Of a DNA stretch of 64,000 bases, positions 9,253 through 17,952 are shown piece by piece. Position 1 is the first letter of the stretch, and every line of letters starts with the position of its first letter. The position numbers and the translations under genes were made by a program. Source of the stretch: Bradyrhizobium prioriisuperbiae (lineage in GTDB: Bacteria > Pseudomonadota > Alphaproteobacteria > Rhizobiales > Xanthobacteraceae). Location: NCBI RefSeq assembly GCF_032397745.1, contig NZ_CP135921.1, positions 1,798,001-1,862,000 on the forward strand. The letters run 5' to 3'. Under the pieces are notes generated by a model. The model was not told where the DNA came from. It ran no database searches and saw nothing but the letters and a program-made list of their open reading frames with translations.

Positions 9253-9989
9253 CCCTGACCGACGACGAACGTTCCGACGCACGGCGCTGGCTCACCTGCA
9301 GCGCGATCGTGTTGTGCGCCTATGTGGCGGCGGCCGGCGGTCTCATGACCTGGCGCCCGTCGCAGCCGATCGAGGCTGCAGAACCCGCCGGCGCCATCAT
9401 GATCGATTTCGCACCCCTGCCCGCCGCGCCGCAGGCTCCGCAAAATAATGTCGCGCCCGGCCCCGAGCAGGTGATGTCGGAGGCGACGCCCAAGCCCGAG
9501 ATGGTGAAGCCCGACGAAGACAGGCAGGAGAAACTGCCGGAGATGCCGAATTCCGAAGTGGCGCTGAAGGCGCCCGAGCCAGCGCCGCAACCGGATGAAG
9601 CGCGCGAAGCCGCGCCCACCACATCGGCGCCGCAGGCGCAGACCGAACGCAGCGCCGTGCGTGCGGCGGCTCCCACCGAGGGACGGCCGGATGCGCAGCA
9701 GACCGAAGCCCTCGCCACCTGGAAGAGCCAGCTGATGGCGGCGATCGAACGCAACAAGCGTTATCCCGAAGCCGCCCGCGCCCAGCGCGCGCAAGGCATT
9801 GCGCAGATTTCCTTCGCGCTCGACCGCCAGGGCCGTGTGATTGAAACGCGCCTGGTGCGCGGCTCCGGCGCCACGGCGCTTGACGAGGAGGCGCTGGCGA
9901 TCCCCCGCCGCGCGCAGCCGTTCCCGGTGCCGCCGCAGATGGGGGAGCGGATTGTGATCAACATGCCGATCCGGTTTACGGTGAAGTGA
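9249..9989 (+). CDS. tonB: TonB-family energy transducer
   Basis: 246 residues: an N-terminal membrane anchor (about 16-37), a long Pro/Glu/Ala-rich periplasmic spacer (about 45-145), and a C-terminal TonB domain with the characteristic RYPEAAR and QGIAQISFALDRQGRV motifs. It couples the ExbB/ExbD motor to TonB-dependent receptors. The start overlaps the exbD stop, so the three genes form one operon. The gene ends just before a repeat array that has been split by the IS481 element. Confidence 0.92.
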   Translation: MTLTDDERSDARRWLTCSAIVLCAYVAAAGGLMTWRPSQPIEAAEPAGAIMIDFAPLPAAPQAPQNNVAPGPEQVMSEATPKPEMVKPDEDRQEKLPEMPNSEVALKAPEPAPQPDEAREAAPTTSAPQAQTERSAVRAAAPTEGRPDAQQTEALATWKSQLMAAIERNKRYPEAARAQRAQGIAQISFALDRQGRVIETRLVRGSGATALDEEALAIPRRAQPFPVPPQMGERIVINMPIRFTVK

Positions 9990-10078
9990 GGGCGGGCGTT
10001 GCTTCCTCATGACAATGATTGATGACGCGGAATTGGACTGAAGCGTTTCACCACCCACCAGTGTCATCGCCCGCGAAA

Positions 10079-11348
10079 TGTTTAGCCCGGAGACATAGCT
10101 AACACCTGTTCGGACACATCACTAACAGGTTGGCCATTGGTCAAGTCAAACGTTGCGACCTGCCAACTGGCAAAGAAGATTCCATAGTGCCCGTCACGGT
10201 CCAGCGGCCTGATAGCGAGGCGCTCACCAAAGAATGCCTGCGGAACCTTCCACATCCGCCCCTTGAAGGAGATGTAGCTGCGCGTCGACGAGACCTTACG
10301 AACGATGTCGCCGCTGTCGTATTGGACTTCGGGAAGTCGAGGCGGCATGGCGCGGGAACTGGGCCGGAAGCGATCGGCAGGGACGTTCATGCCGAGCCCC
10401 TGATGAGGACGCTCCAGATTATAGACCATCCGCCAGGCGTCGAAGGCTCGTTGGACTTCCGGCAGGGTGCGGAAGCGACGCATGGCAAACACCTCCGCCT
10501 TCAGGGTGCGATGGAAGCGTTCGTTCTTGCCGCGGGCCTGCGGATGGCGCGGTCTGGCATGCACCACCCTGACGCCGAGCTTGAGCAGCCATACCTTCAG
10601 TCCGGTCCAATGAACGCCGGACGTGTCGCCCCAGGGTGAGCCGTTGTCGGTGTAGAAGGCCTCTGGCAGGCCATAACGGCGAAAGGTGGCTGTCAGATGT
10701 TCCTGCACGGTCAGACGCTGCTCGTTGGCGCAAGCCTTCAAGCACAGAGCATAGCGCGAATGATCATCGACGACGGTCAGCGGATGGCATTCCCTCCCAC
10801 TGGTGAGCAAGATGTCGCCCTTGAAGTCCATCTGCCACAACAGATTGGGAGCTTCCTTCTCAAAGCGATGGCCCGGGTTTGGCGGCGCATGCTCGCTCGG
10901 CTTGATCCGGCCGTTCCGACACAGGATCTGATGCACCGTGGACGGTACAGGCACCGTCTGCCCACCCCGCTTCAGGCAATGGGCAATCTTGCGTGCTCCC
11001 CAGGCCGGATGCTTGTCACGAACAGCCAGTACCTGCGCCTCGATTGCAGCGTCGCTGCGCTTGGGCATCGCATGCGGTCGGCGGGAACGATCGGCCAGCT
11101 CTTGATCGCCCGTTTGCCAGCGAGCCAGCCATTTGTAGCCGATGTATGGACTGATGCCGAACTGCCGGCAGAGTTCTCGCCGGTTCACTCCCTCTTGCTG
11201 TGCAAGCAGCACAAACTCTCGTCGTTGATCCATCGCCGACACCTCGCGCCAGGGCATGGAAAGGGCCTCCCAAACAGGACCAATCCAGCCATTTTGACGT
11301 GTTAGCTATGTCTCCGAACACCTGTCAGTGATCTGTCCGGGCTAAACA
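10079..11348 (-). mobile_element. Complete IS481-family insertion sequence inside a REP hairpin loop
   Basis: The 1270-base element has 13-base perfect terminal inverted repeats TGTTTAGCCCGGA, followed by further sub-terminal repeats (GACATAGCTAACAC). Target duplication: GAAA at 10075-10078 and again at 11349-11352. Removing the element and one GAAA restores ATCGCCCGC-GAAA-GCGGGCGAT, a perfect stem with the target as its tetraloop. The second copy, at the left window edge, has the same TTTC/REP flank, so insertion into REP loops looks site-selective. Confidence 0.95.
10082..11257 (-). CDS. IS481-family transposase
   Basis: 391 residues. The N-terminal helix-turn-helix region (RRELCRQFGISPYIGYKW, about 26-43) is followed by a DDE integrase core: Asp in WQMDFKG, Asp in YTDNGSPW and Glu in GKNERFHRTL. 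All three catalytic residues are present and the frame is intact, so the enzyme is probably active. The start at 11257 (MPWREVS) may instead be the Met at residue 9. The stop codon lies only a few bases inside the right inverted repeat. Confidence 0.93.
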   Translation of the reverse strand: MPWREVSAMDQRREFVLLAQQEGVNRRELCRQFGISPYIGYKWLARWQTGDQELADRSRRPHAMPKRSDAAIEAQVLAVRDKHPAWGARKIAHCLKRGGQTVPVPSTVHQILCRNGRIKPSEHAPPNPGHRFEKEAPNLLWQMDFKGDILLTSGRECHPLTVVDDHSRYALCLKACANEQRLTVQEHLTATFRRYGLPEAFYTDNGSPWGDTSGVHWTGLKVWLLKLGVRVVHARPRHPQARGKNERFHRTLKAEVFAMRRFRTLPEVQRAFDAWRMVYNLERPHQGLGMNVPADRFRPSSRAMPPRLPEVQYDSGDIVRKVSSTRSYISFKGRMWKVPQAFFGERLAIRPLDRDGHYGIFFASWQVATFDLTNGQPVSDVSEQVLAMSPG

Positions 11349-11630
11349 GAAAGCGGGCGATCCAGTAAACGCAAGCGGGCGTGATGTGCGCAGCGCACCC
11401 CTCCCACACCGGGCGTACTGGATACCCCACTTTCGCGGGCATGACGCCGAGTGTGGAGGAGCGCAGTAGAATAGAGTGAAGCGCCTCGCCCTTCACCACT
11501 GTCATCGTCCGCGCGGGCGATGCAAAACACGCAGGCGTTCGTGATTTACGCGCCGGCCACCATCAGCACCGGGCGTACTGGATGCCCGCGTCGACCGCGG
11601 GCATGACACGGAGTGTGGAGAGGCGCAGTG
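11349..11630. repeat. Tandem REP-type repeat units, split by the IS element
   Basis: Two related units with a period of about 168 bases once the IS is removed. Unit A is 10063-10078 joined to 11349-11467 and unit B is 11501-11630. Both run GTCATCG-(C/T)CCGCG, GCGGGCGAT, an intervening variable part, then CACCGGGCGTACTGGAT, a second GCGGGCATGAC hairpin and GAGTGTGGAG. A third, partial copy of the leader (GAAGCG...TCACCAC) precedes unit A at about 10040-10060. The array lies between convergent tonB and the receptor gene. Confidence 0.75.
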
Positions 11631-11664
11631 CCTGACTATGCACCGCGCGCGGTGTCACCGCGCT

Positions 11665-14600
11665 TCAGTAGTTCGTGGTGATTCCACCCTGCGCGAACTT
11701 GTAGTTCACGCCGAAGCGAACGATGTCGTCGGTCAGGCGAGCGTTGAAATCGGCGGTGACGGTGGCGTTGATCGGGGTCTGCGGCACGACGCGGAGTGAG
11801 CCGAGGTCCGTGTGCAGATATTCCAGCTTGACCGACCACTGCTCGGCGATTTTGGTCTCAAGACCGGCGCCGATGGTCCAGCCGGTGCGGATGGCGTGGG
11901 TGTTGACCGCCGCGTTGGCGACGTTGCCGGCCGCATCATAGCCCGCGACATTGCCGGTGACGGCGACGCTGCCGACGGGAACGCCCATGGTGACGTAGGC
12001 CAGCGCCGCCGGCGTGATGAAGGTGCCGAGACGGCCACGCAGGGTGCCGACCCAGTCCAGCTGATGGCTGAGATTGCTCGTCACCGACGCATCGAGTGGC
12101 GCCAGCGCGGGATTGCAGACACTGGCCGCGCAGGTCGACGTCGATCCCGTGCGTTTGCCGGCATACTGGATGTCGCCTTCGAGGCCGGCGAGCAAGCGGC
12201 CGGAGACCCAGTTGTAGCCGCCCTGGCCGCCGACGGTAGCGGCATTCATCGCAAACGACGAGGCACCGCCGGCTACCAGATTGCCGGTCGATGCATTGGC
12301 CAGCGCGGTGTTGTCCTCGGAGCGGCCCCAGCCATAACCGGCATTGGCGCCGACATAGCCGCCGCCCCACCAGGCAGCAGCAGGCGCGTACGCCTCGCGG
12401 AATGCCCAGCCGCCGCCGCGCGGCGCCTTGACGGGAAGGCCGAAGGCGCTGGGCTTGTCGGCACCGTACTTGACGTTCATGAAGAATTTGAAGCCACGTC
12501 CCGGCTGCAGGATTTCATCCTTGTGGAATTGCACGGAGTTGCGCACGTCGGCATTCAGCAGATTGTCGCCGACCACGCCGCTGCTGACTTCCACCGGGCC
12601 CCACGGTGAATCCCGCCAGACATCGCGATGCTCGATCTGCAGCTTCAGGAGGTCATAACCCGGCGTGGAGGTGTCGAACTCGGAGAAATCGTTCTGCGTG
12701 AAGGCATGCAGCAGGCCGACACGCACGAACCAGTTGTCGTTGCGCCAGTAGGCGCCGCCACCGAGGCGCATCGGCGGGACGCGCGGCACGTTGCTGCCGT
12801 CGGTGAAGGTGGCCCGCACCAAATCGAACTGGCCGTCAATGCCGAAGATACCGCCCTGGAATGGCGCGAGGTCCCATTGCCAGGCGATCTCGCCGCCGCG
12901 GAAGATGGCGTCGCGCTGGGAATAGAACACCTGGATGTAGTCGGTGCCGGTGCCGCAGGTATCGAAGGTCGCCTGGCAGAGTTTGCCGGTGGCCGCGCCG
13001 AAGATGAAATTGTCGTAGCGGGTGTAGTAGGCCTTGGCATCGAAACGGAAATCACCGTCGATCCGCTTCAACCCGGCTTCGACCGTCTTGGCGGTTTCGA
13101 GCGTCAGCGCGGAGTTACCGATCTTGAAAGTCTTTTCCGAATCGTCGGGACCGCTGGCGAACAATTCCAGCGCGCGCGGCGCGCGCTCGATACGCTGGGC
13201 GGTGAGGCTCGCCACCAGCGACCACGGCAGATCCTTGATGGTGCTGACGCTGATGCTCTTGGGCGTGTAGTTGAGATCGGCCGGACTGCTGGTCGGCGCA
13301 TTCGGCGGCGGCACCAGGCTCGACGGAAACAGGAATGCGGTGCCCGCGACATTGACGTCCTCGACACGGCCCGCCACCTGCGTGCGCCAGCTGTCGGTGT
13401 GCTTGACCTCTTCAAACAGATAACCCGCGACGGTCGCGGTCTGCGCCGGCAGCAGGATGGCCTGGCCGAAGGTGTCGAGTTTCTGGTAGGCGCCCTGGAC
13501 GCCGGCAATGCTGGTCCAGGCTCCGATCGGCGTGGCGATCGCCGCGGATTCGACCTCGGCCTTGCCTTCCCATTGGCGGTTCTTGAAGGTCGCGCCGATT
13601 TCCTCGAAGCCGAGACTGCCGAGCGACACTTCATCATGCTTGTAGTCGGAATAGCCCGCCCAATAACGGACCACGGCAATCGCCGTGCTGTCAGGACGAT
13701 ACTCGCCCTTGCTGGTGACTTTCGTTTGCTGCAGGCGGTTGTGCTGCTGGGCCGCGGCGGTCGCAATGCCGGCGACATAATAGTCGCTGGTGAAGGTGGA
13801 GATCGCAGCACCAACATAACCACCGTCGAACAGATAGGATCCGCCGACGGCGGCGCCTTCGGCGCGCATCGCCGAGTTCGGCTGTTTTCCGGTGAATGCC
13901 GGCGCGGGCGACGGCGGCACCAGATAGGGATAACTGGGAATGCTGTAATCCGACGCCTGCCGGCCATAGACATCGGCATGGACGGCAAAGTTGCCGGCGC
14001 CGGCATCGAGCAGCAGCCCGCTTTCCCAGCCGCGGTTGACGGTGGTGACGGCCGAGCGCATTTCCGCGGTCAGCCCGCCGACCGGTACTGCGGTGGGAAT
14101 GCGGTTGTTGGTGGCTTCGACCACGCCGCCCACCGCTTGCGAGCCGAACCGCAGCGCGCCGGGCCCACGAAACACCTCGGTGCTTTGCAGCGCCAGCGGA
14201 TCGATGGGCACGCCGTGATCCTGCGCGATGTCGGCGACATCGACGGTGCCGACACCATTCTCCTGAATGCGCACCTTCGCATCCGCCAGACCACGCAGCA
14301 CGGGACGCGCGGACCCGGCCGACAATCCCGCCGACGTGGCGCCCGGCATGGTGAAAAACGAATTGCTGAAACTGCCGCTGCTGTTGCTCTGCAACTGGCT
14401 CGACGTGAGGCCGGACAATGACGCCGACGGCGCGGGAAACGGTGAGACCGGAGCAGCCTGCGCGGGCGCCGTGGGAGGCGGTGTGAAACGCGGCGCGGGG
14501 GCGGCGCGCGCGACACGACGCGCCGGCTTGGGTTGCCGTCCCTCGACATTGACCTGGGGGATATCGATCTCGGCCGGGGCACTGGGCGAAGCGGCCGGCG

Positions 14601-14766
14601 CTGATGCTGCTGATGACGGCGACTGCGCGTCCGGTTGCGATTGCGGCGCCTGCGCGGCGGGCGTGGCCGATGGTTCCGGCGCGACCTGAGCGTTCACAAC
14701 CGCCGACCATGACACCAGCGCAAGCGCCGAACTGCTCAAGAGAGCCAACCGTGTAAACCGCATCAT
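11665..14766 (-). CDS. TonB-dependent receptor fused to a C-terminal Omp25-type beta-barrel
   Basis: 1033 residues. A signal peptide (MMRFTRLALLSSSALALVSW, cut near VNAQ) is followed by a Pro/Ala-rich stretch, a TonB-box-like segment (DIPQVNV), a plug domain with the usual FRGPGALRFGSQAVGG motif, and a 22-strand-type barrel ending in FFMNVKYG at about residue 778. After a linker, the last 235 residues (from WWGGGYVGANAGYGWG) look like a complete Omp25/31-type outer-membrane barrel ending in VRFGVNYKF. Receptor plus small porin in one chain is unusual. The start at 14766 is supported by GGGGAC upstream and by the signal peptide. The receptor part resembles haem/metal receptors, but the ligand is not determined. 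It converges on exbB-exbD-tonB, its likely energizer. Confidence 0.88.
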   Translation of the reverse strand: MMRFTRLALLSSSALALVSWSAVVNAQVAPEPSATPAAQAPQSQPDAQSPSSAASAPAASPSAPAEIDIPQVNVEGRQPKPARRVARAAPAPRFTPPPTAPAQAAPVSPFPAPSASLSGLTSSQLQSNSSGSFSNSFFTMPGATSAGLSAGSARPVLRGLADAKVRIQENGVGTVDVADIAQDHGVPIDPLALQSTEVFRGPGALRFGSQAVGGVVEATNNRIPTAVPVGGLTAEMRSAVTTVNRGWESGLLLDAGAGNFAVHADVYGRQASDYSIPSYPYLVPPSPAPAFTGKQPNSAMRAEGAAVGGSYLFDGGYVGAAISTFTSDYYVAGIATAAAQQHNRLQQTKVTSKGEYRPDSTAIAVVRYWAGYSDYKHDEVSLGSLGFEEIGATFKNRQWEGKAEVESAAIATPIGAWTSIAGVQGAYQKLDTFGQAILLPAQTATVAGYLFEEVKHTDSWRTQVAGRVEDVNVAGTAFLFPSSLVPPPNAPTSSPADLNYTPKSISVSTIKDLPWSLVASLTAQRIERAPRALELFASGPDDSEKTFKIGNSALTLETAKTVEAGLKRIDGDFRFDAKAYYTRYDNFIFGAATGKLCQATFDTCGTGTDYIQVFYSQRDAIFRGGEIAWQWDLAPFQGGIFGIDGQFDLVRATFTDGSNVPRVPPMRLGGGAYWRNDNWFVRVGLLHAFTQNDFSEFDTSTPGYDLLKLQIEHRDVWRDSPWGPVEVSSGVVGDNLLNADVRNSVQFHKDEILQPGRGFKFFMNVKYGADKPSAFGLPVKAPRGGGWAFREAYAPAAAWWGGGYVGANAGYGWGRSEDNTALANASTGNLVAGGASSFAMNAATVGGQGGYNWVSGRLLAGLEGDIQYAGKRTGSTSTCAASVCNPALAPLDASVTSNLSHQLDWVGTLRGRLGTFITPAALAYVTMGVPVGSVAVTGNVAGYDAAGNVANAAVNTHAIRTGWTIGAGLETKIAEQWSVKLEYLHTDLGSLRVVPQTPINATVTADFNARLTDDIVRFGVNYKFAQGGITTNY

Positions 14767-14822
14767 TGTCCCCAGACGCCCACCAAACAGAACTTGCAAA
14801 GCCCGACTTGCGCCACGCGAGT

Positions 14823-14865
14823 TGCGAATGACTATCATCCGCACCAAGTTGTAGCATAGGCTACA
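14823..14865. promoter_or_regulatory. Two palindromes in the receptor/mntR intergenic region
   Basis: The 318-base spacer between the divergent receptor and mntR genes contains an imperfect 21-base palindrome at 14823-14843 (TGCGAATGACTATCATCCGCA with one half mirrored; 16 of 21 positions symmetric), which resembles Fur-type boxes. Close by at 14850-14865 is TGTAGCATAGGCTACA, with perfect 6-base arms. The latter resembles the site before exbB. Both lie 57-99 bases upstream of the receptor start. Metal-dependent repression is inferred, not shown. Confidence 0.45.
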
Positions 14866-15084
14866 TACTGCTGCATCAGCTAACGTGTCAACATCGCCGT
14901 CTCAGGCAGATGCGGGACTGCGACAAATCTGCATCGGCCGGATGTATCGCGGACCACTTTCCTTCGGTGCGGAAACGCGCGTTGAATAAGCCTAAAATCG
15001 CGGCACGGCCGGTTGAAAACTGGCACGGCATGCCGCATGGTCGCGGCAGAGAATCGTGGTTTTCAGGTTTCGAGAGTGAGTTCA

Positions 15085-15546
15085 GTGTCGCTCAAGGCGC
15101 TCGCCCCCCGCGCAGTCGTGCAGGATCTTCCGACCGAGCAGGCCCAGGCCCGCCGCTTCGGCAAAGCCCGCTCCGCGCGTTCCACCGCGGTGCTGGAGGA
15201 CTATGTCGAGTTGATCGACGACCTCTTGCGCACCACGGGCGAGGCACGCGCCACCGACATCGCGCGCCGGCTCGGCGTGTCGCATCCCACCGCTGTCAAC
15301 ACCATTGCCCGGCTGAAACGCGAGACGCTGGCCACCTCGAAGCCTTATCGCGGCGTGTTCCTCACCGAAAAGGGCGAGGCGCTGGCCAAACGCGTGCGCG
15401 CCCGGCATCGCCTGGTGGTCGATGTGCTGCTGGCGCTGGGCGTGCCGGCCGAGGCGGCTGAGGCCGATGCGGAGGGCATCGAGCATCATGTGTCGGAAGC
15501 GACCCTGAAGGCGTTTTCGCAGTTCCTGCAGAAACGCAAAACCTGA
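15085..15546 (+). CDS. mntR: DtxR-family manganese-responsive regulator MntR
   Basis: 153 residues from the GTG start at 15085, which is preceded by GAGAGTGAG. A longer reading from TTG at 15013 would add 24 residues. The winged helix-turn-helix (TDIARRLGVSHPTAVNTIARLKRE) is followed by the wing (KPYRGVFLTEKGEALA) and a dimerisation/metal domain (RHRLVVDVLLALGV, EADAEGIEHHVSEATL) carrying the Glu/His metal ligands expected for MntR. There is no third SH3-like domain, again as in MntR. It represses manganese uptake genes in relatives. No mntH lies in the window. Confidence 0.85.
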   Translation: MSLKALAPRAVVQDLPTEQAQARRFGKARSARSTAVLEDYVELIDDLLRTTGEARATDIARRLGVSHPTAVNTIARLKRETLATSKPYRGVFLTEKGEALAKRVRARHRLVVDVLLALGVPAEAAEADAEGIEHHVSEATLKAFSQFLQKRKT

Positions 15547-15643
15547 TTTTTGCAAAGCCTGCTTTTGCATGACTGGCCGGTGATGCACGGGTAGCGCCGT
15601 CACGCATGGTCTGCATAATGCCCTGCAAAACGCGGGAGGCATC

Positions 15644-17068
15644 ATGGCATTCAAGGATTTCGGCAAGTATGACGGGCTGGGGCTGGCCGAGCTCGTTCGC
15701 ACCAAACAGGTGAGCGCGGACGAACTGCTGGACGAGGCGATTGCCCGCACGGAAAAGGTCGACCCGCAGATCAATGCCGTGGTCGTGCGCCACGACGAGT
15801 ATGCCCGCAACCAGATCAAGCAGGGATTGCCACAGGGACCGTTCACCGGTGTGCCGTTCCTGCTGAAGGATCTCGATGCGCTGGCCGGCACCCGCACCAC
15901 TTTCGGCGCCAGCCTGTTCAAGGATTACGTGTTCCATCACAACGGCACGCTGGCGCAGCGTTTCCTCGCCAGCGGCGTGACGATCTTCGGCAAGAGCGCG
16001 AGCCCGGAGTTCGGGCTGATGCCGACCACCGAGACACGGCTGCATGGTCCCACCCGCAATCCCTGGAATCTCGGACACTCCTCCGGCGGCTCGTCGGGCG
16101 GCGCCGCAGCAGTTGTCGCCGCGCGCATCCTGCCGGTGGCGCATGCCAGCGACGGCGGCGGCTCGATCCGGATTCCGGCCTCGGCCTCCGGCGTGTTCGG
16201 CCTGAAGCCGACCCGCGCCCGCAATCCGCTGGGGCCGGACCGCGGCGAAGGCTGGGGCGGATTTGCCTGCGGCCATGTGGTCAGCATCAGCGTGCGCGAC
16301 AGCGCCGCGATGCTGGATGCGCTGCACGGCCCCGAGCCCTCGAGCCCCTATGTGGCGCCGCCGCCGGAGCGGCCGTTCCTCGAGGAGGTCGGCCGCGATC
16401 CGGGTAAGTTGCGCATCGCCTTCACGGACCGCTCCCCCAATGGAGACGCCATCGATCCGGAGATCGCGGCGGCCGTGCGCAACACCGCCGCGATGCTGGC
16501 GCGGCTCGGCCATCATGTGGAGGAGCGCGCGCCGCAGTTGCCGATCGACCCGGGACAAGTAATCGCGACCATCGTCGCCACCAACACCGCCCATTCGGTG
16601 CGGCTTGCCGCGCAGCGGCTGGGGCGCGAGATCACCGAGGACGATTTCGAACACATGACCCTGGCGATGTCACGCAATGCGGAGCGCGCCAGCGCCGTGG
16701 ACTATGTCGCGGCTCAGCTCGGCGCATTCCAGATTTCGCGCGCGCTCGCGACCTTCTTCGAGAGCTGCGATGTGTTCCTGGCGCCGACCCTGTGCCTGCC
16801 ACCGGTCAGGATCGGTGAGCTCGACACCATGGCTAGCGACCTCTCGCAAATCTCGCCGCTGCTGCGGCGCTATATACCGGGCACCAGCATGTTCAACATG
16901 TCGGGCCAGCCGGCGATGTCGGTGCCGCTGGCCTGGAATGCGGCGGGCCTGCCGCTCGGCATGATGTTCGCGGGCCGCTTCGGCGACGAAGCCACACTGT
17001 TGCGGCTGGCCGCGCAACTGGAACAGGAGCGGCCGTGGAAGGACAAGCGGCCGCCGGTGTGTGCTTAA
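15644..17068 (+). CDS. Amidase signature family amidohydrolase
   Basis: 474 residues covering the complete amidase signature fold. The catalytic triad is visible: Lys75 (LLKDLD), cis-Ser in GHSSGGSSGG (about 151) and nucleophile Ser174 in SDGGGSIRIPAS. Family members hydrolyse amides, acylamino acids or related C-N bonds, and the residues here do not narrow the substrate. No signal peptide, so cytoplasmic. It stands alone: mntR ends 97 bases upstream and a large palindromic repeat follows. The ATG at 15644 is preceded by GGGAGG. Confidence 0.92.
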   Translation: MAFKDFGKYDGLGLAELVRTKQVSADELLDEAIARTEKVDPQINAVVVRHDEYARNQIKQGLPQGPFTGVPFLLKDLDALAGTRTTFGASLFKDYVFHHNGTLAQRFLASGVTIFGKSASPEFGLMPTTETRLHGPTRNPWNLGHSSGGSSGGAAAVVAARILPVAHASDGGGSIRIPASASGVFGLKPTRARNPLGPDRGEGWGGFACGHVVSISVRDSAAMLDALHGPEPSSPYVAPPPERPFLEEVGRDPGKLRIAFTDRSPNGDAIDPEIAAAVRNTAAMLARLGHHVEERAPQLPIDPGQVIATIVATNTAHSVRLAAQRLGREITEDDFEHMTLAMSRNAERASAVDYVAAQLGAFQISRALATFFESCDVFLAPTLCLPPVRIGELDTMASDLSQISPLLRRYIPGTSMFNMSGQPAMSVPLAWNAAGLPLGMMFAGRFGDEATLLRLAAQLEQERPWKDKRPPVCA

Positions 17069-17094
17069 GAGAAGCGCGGTGATTTTGTTCTTTG

Positions 17095-17208
17095 TCATTA
17101 CCGGGCTTGTCCCGGTGATTTCGCTTAGGGGCGCAGTGCCTCCCTAAGCGAGGTTGTTCCCGCGACTTCGGCAAAGCCGAAGTCGCTGAGGACAAGCCCG
17201 GCAACGAC
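17095..17208. repeat. Cloverleaf-like nested palindrome
   Basis: An outer inverted repeat (CCGGGCTTGTCC from 17101; GGACAAGCCCGG ending near 17201, with flanking GTCATT/AACGAC also pairing) encloses two perfect hairpins: TCGCTTAGGG/CCCTAAGCGA at 17121-17151, and CGACTTCGG/CCGAAGTCG at 17163-17185. Read as one strand it would fold into a three-way junction. It sits in the convergent spacer between the amidase and the methyltransferase-like gene and may also terminate both. Confidence 0.75.
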
Positions 17209-17226
17209 AAAAAGGGACTAAACCCC

Positions 17227-17952
17227 CTATGGCCTGCGAAACTTCAGCACGAACTCATCGACCGGCGTCGGATTCCTGAACACGATCGCGGTGCGCGCAT
17301 CCTCGGGATGGCGCAGGAAATCGGCGTCGGCGACGAACACAAAGCCGGCCGCTTCCAGCTCGCTGCGCAGCGTCGCCTCGGCGATGCGATGATAGGTCTT
17401 GCCGACGGTGGCGCCGTCTTCCGGCCGCGCCGAGTGATCCGTGACCACCAGCAGGCCGCCCGGCTTGAGCACCTCGAACAGCGCCTTGTCCATCCGCACG
17501 CGGTCGACGGGCAGGAACGTCGTGTCGTGGTAGCCGAAAAAGAAAGTAACGAGATCGAGGTTGCGCAGCGCCGGGTTGGACAGATCGTCGAACGGCGTGG
17601 TGACATTTTCGACATTGGCCATAGCCGGCGCCTTCATCCGCTCGGCGAACTTCTCCGACGCGCGATCGTGCTGGGCAAAGACCTTTCCGCCGGGCGCCAC
17701 CGCGCGGGCCATCAGTTCGGTGCTGTAACCGGCGCCGGCCGCCATATCCAGCACACGCCAGCCGGGCTTCGGCGCAACGAAGGCGAGCAGCTTCACCGGA
17801 TCGCGCTTGGCATCGGCCTGGCGATCGGCCTCGGAGCGATCGGTTGCTGCGACCAGCGCCGTGTAATCCTGCGCCCGCGCGGGCTGGGCCAGCAGCGTTA
17901 GAGCCGCGAAGGCGCAGTTGATCGCAATCCGGTGAAGGGTGGTGAAATTCAT
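17227..17952 (-). CDS. Exported SAM-methyltransferase-like protein
   Basis: 241 residues from the ATG at 17952, which is preceded by GGGAG. A clear Sec signal peptide (NCAFAALTLLAQPARAQ) precedes a class I methyltransferase fold. SAM-binding motif I is VLDMAAGAGYSTELMA, followed by an acidic segment (FAQHD) and LKPGGLLVVTDHSA in the usual place of motif IV/V. A putative methyltransferase in the periplasm is odd because SAM is cytoplasmic, so it may have another role or be retained in the membrane. The ORF can be extended upstream to 18030 but without conserved residues. Monocistronic. Confidence 0.82.
   Translation of the reverse strand: MNFTTLHRIAINCAFAALTLLAQPARAQDYTALVAATDRSEADRQADAKRDPVKLLAFVAPKPGWRVLDMAAGAGYSTELMARAVAPGGKVFAQHDRASEKFAERMKAPAMANVENVTTPFDDLSNPALRNLDLVTFFFGYHDTTFLPVDRVRMDKALFEVLKPGGLLVVTDHSARPEDGATVGKTYHRIAEATLRSELEAAGFVFVADADFLRHPEDARTAIVFRNPTPVDEFVLKFRRP

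Noticed and set aside
12628..14421. 597-residue plus-strand ORF
   Set aside because: Antisense of the TonB receptor; no domains.
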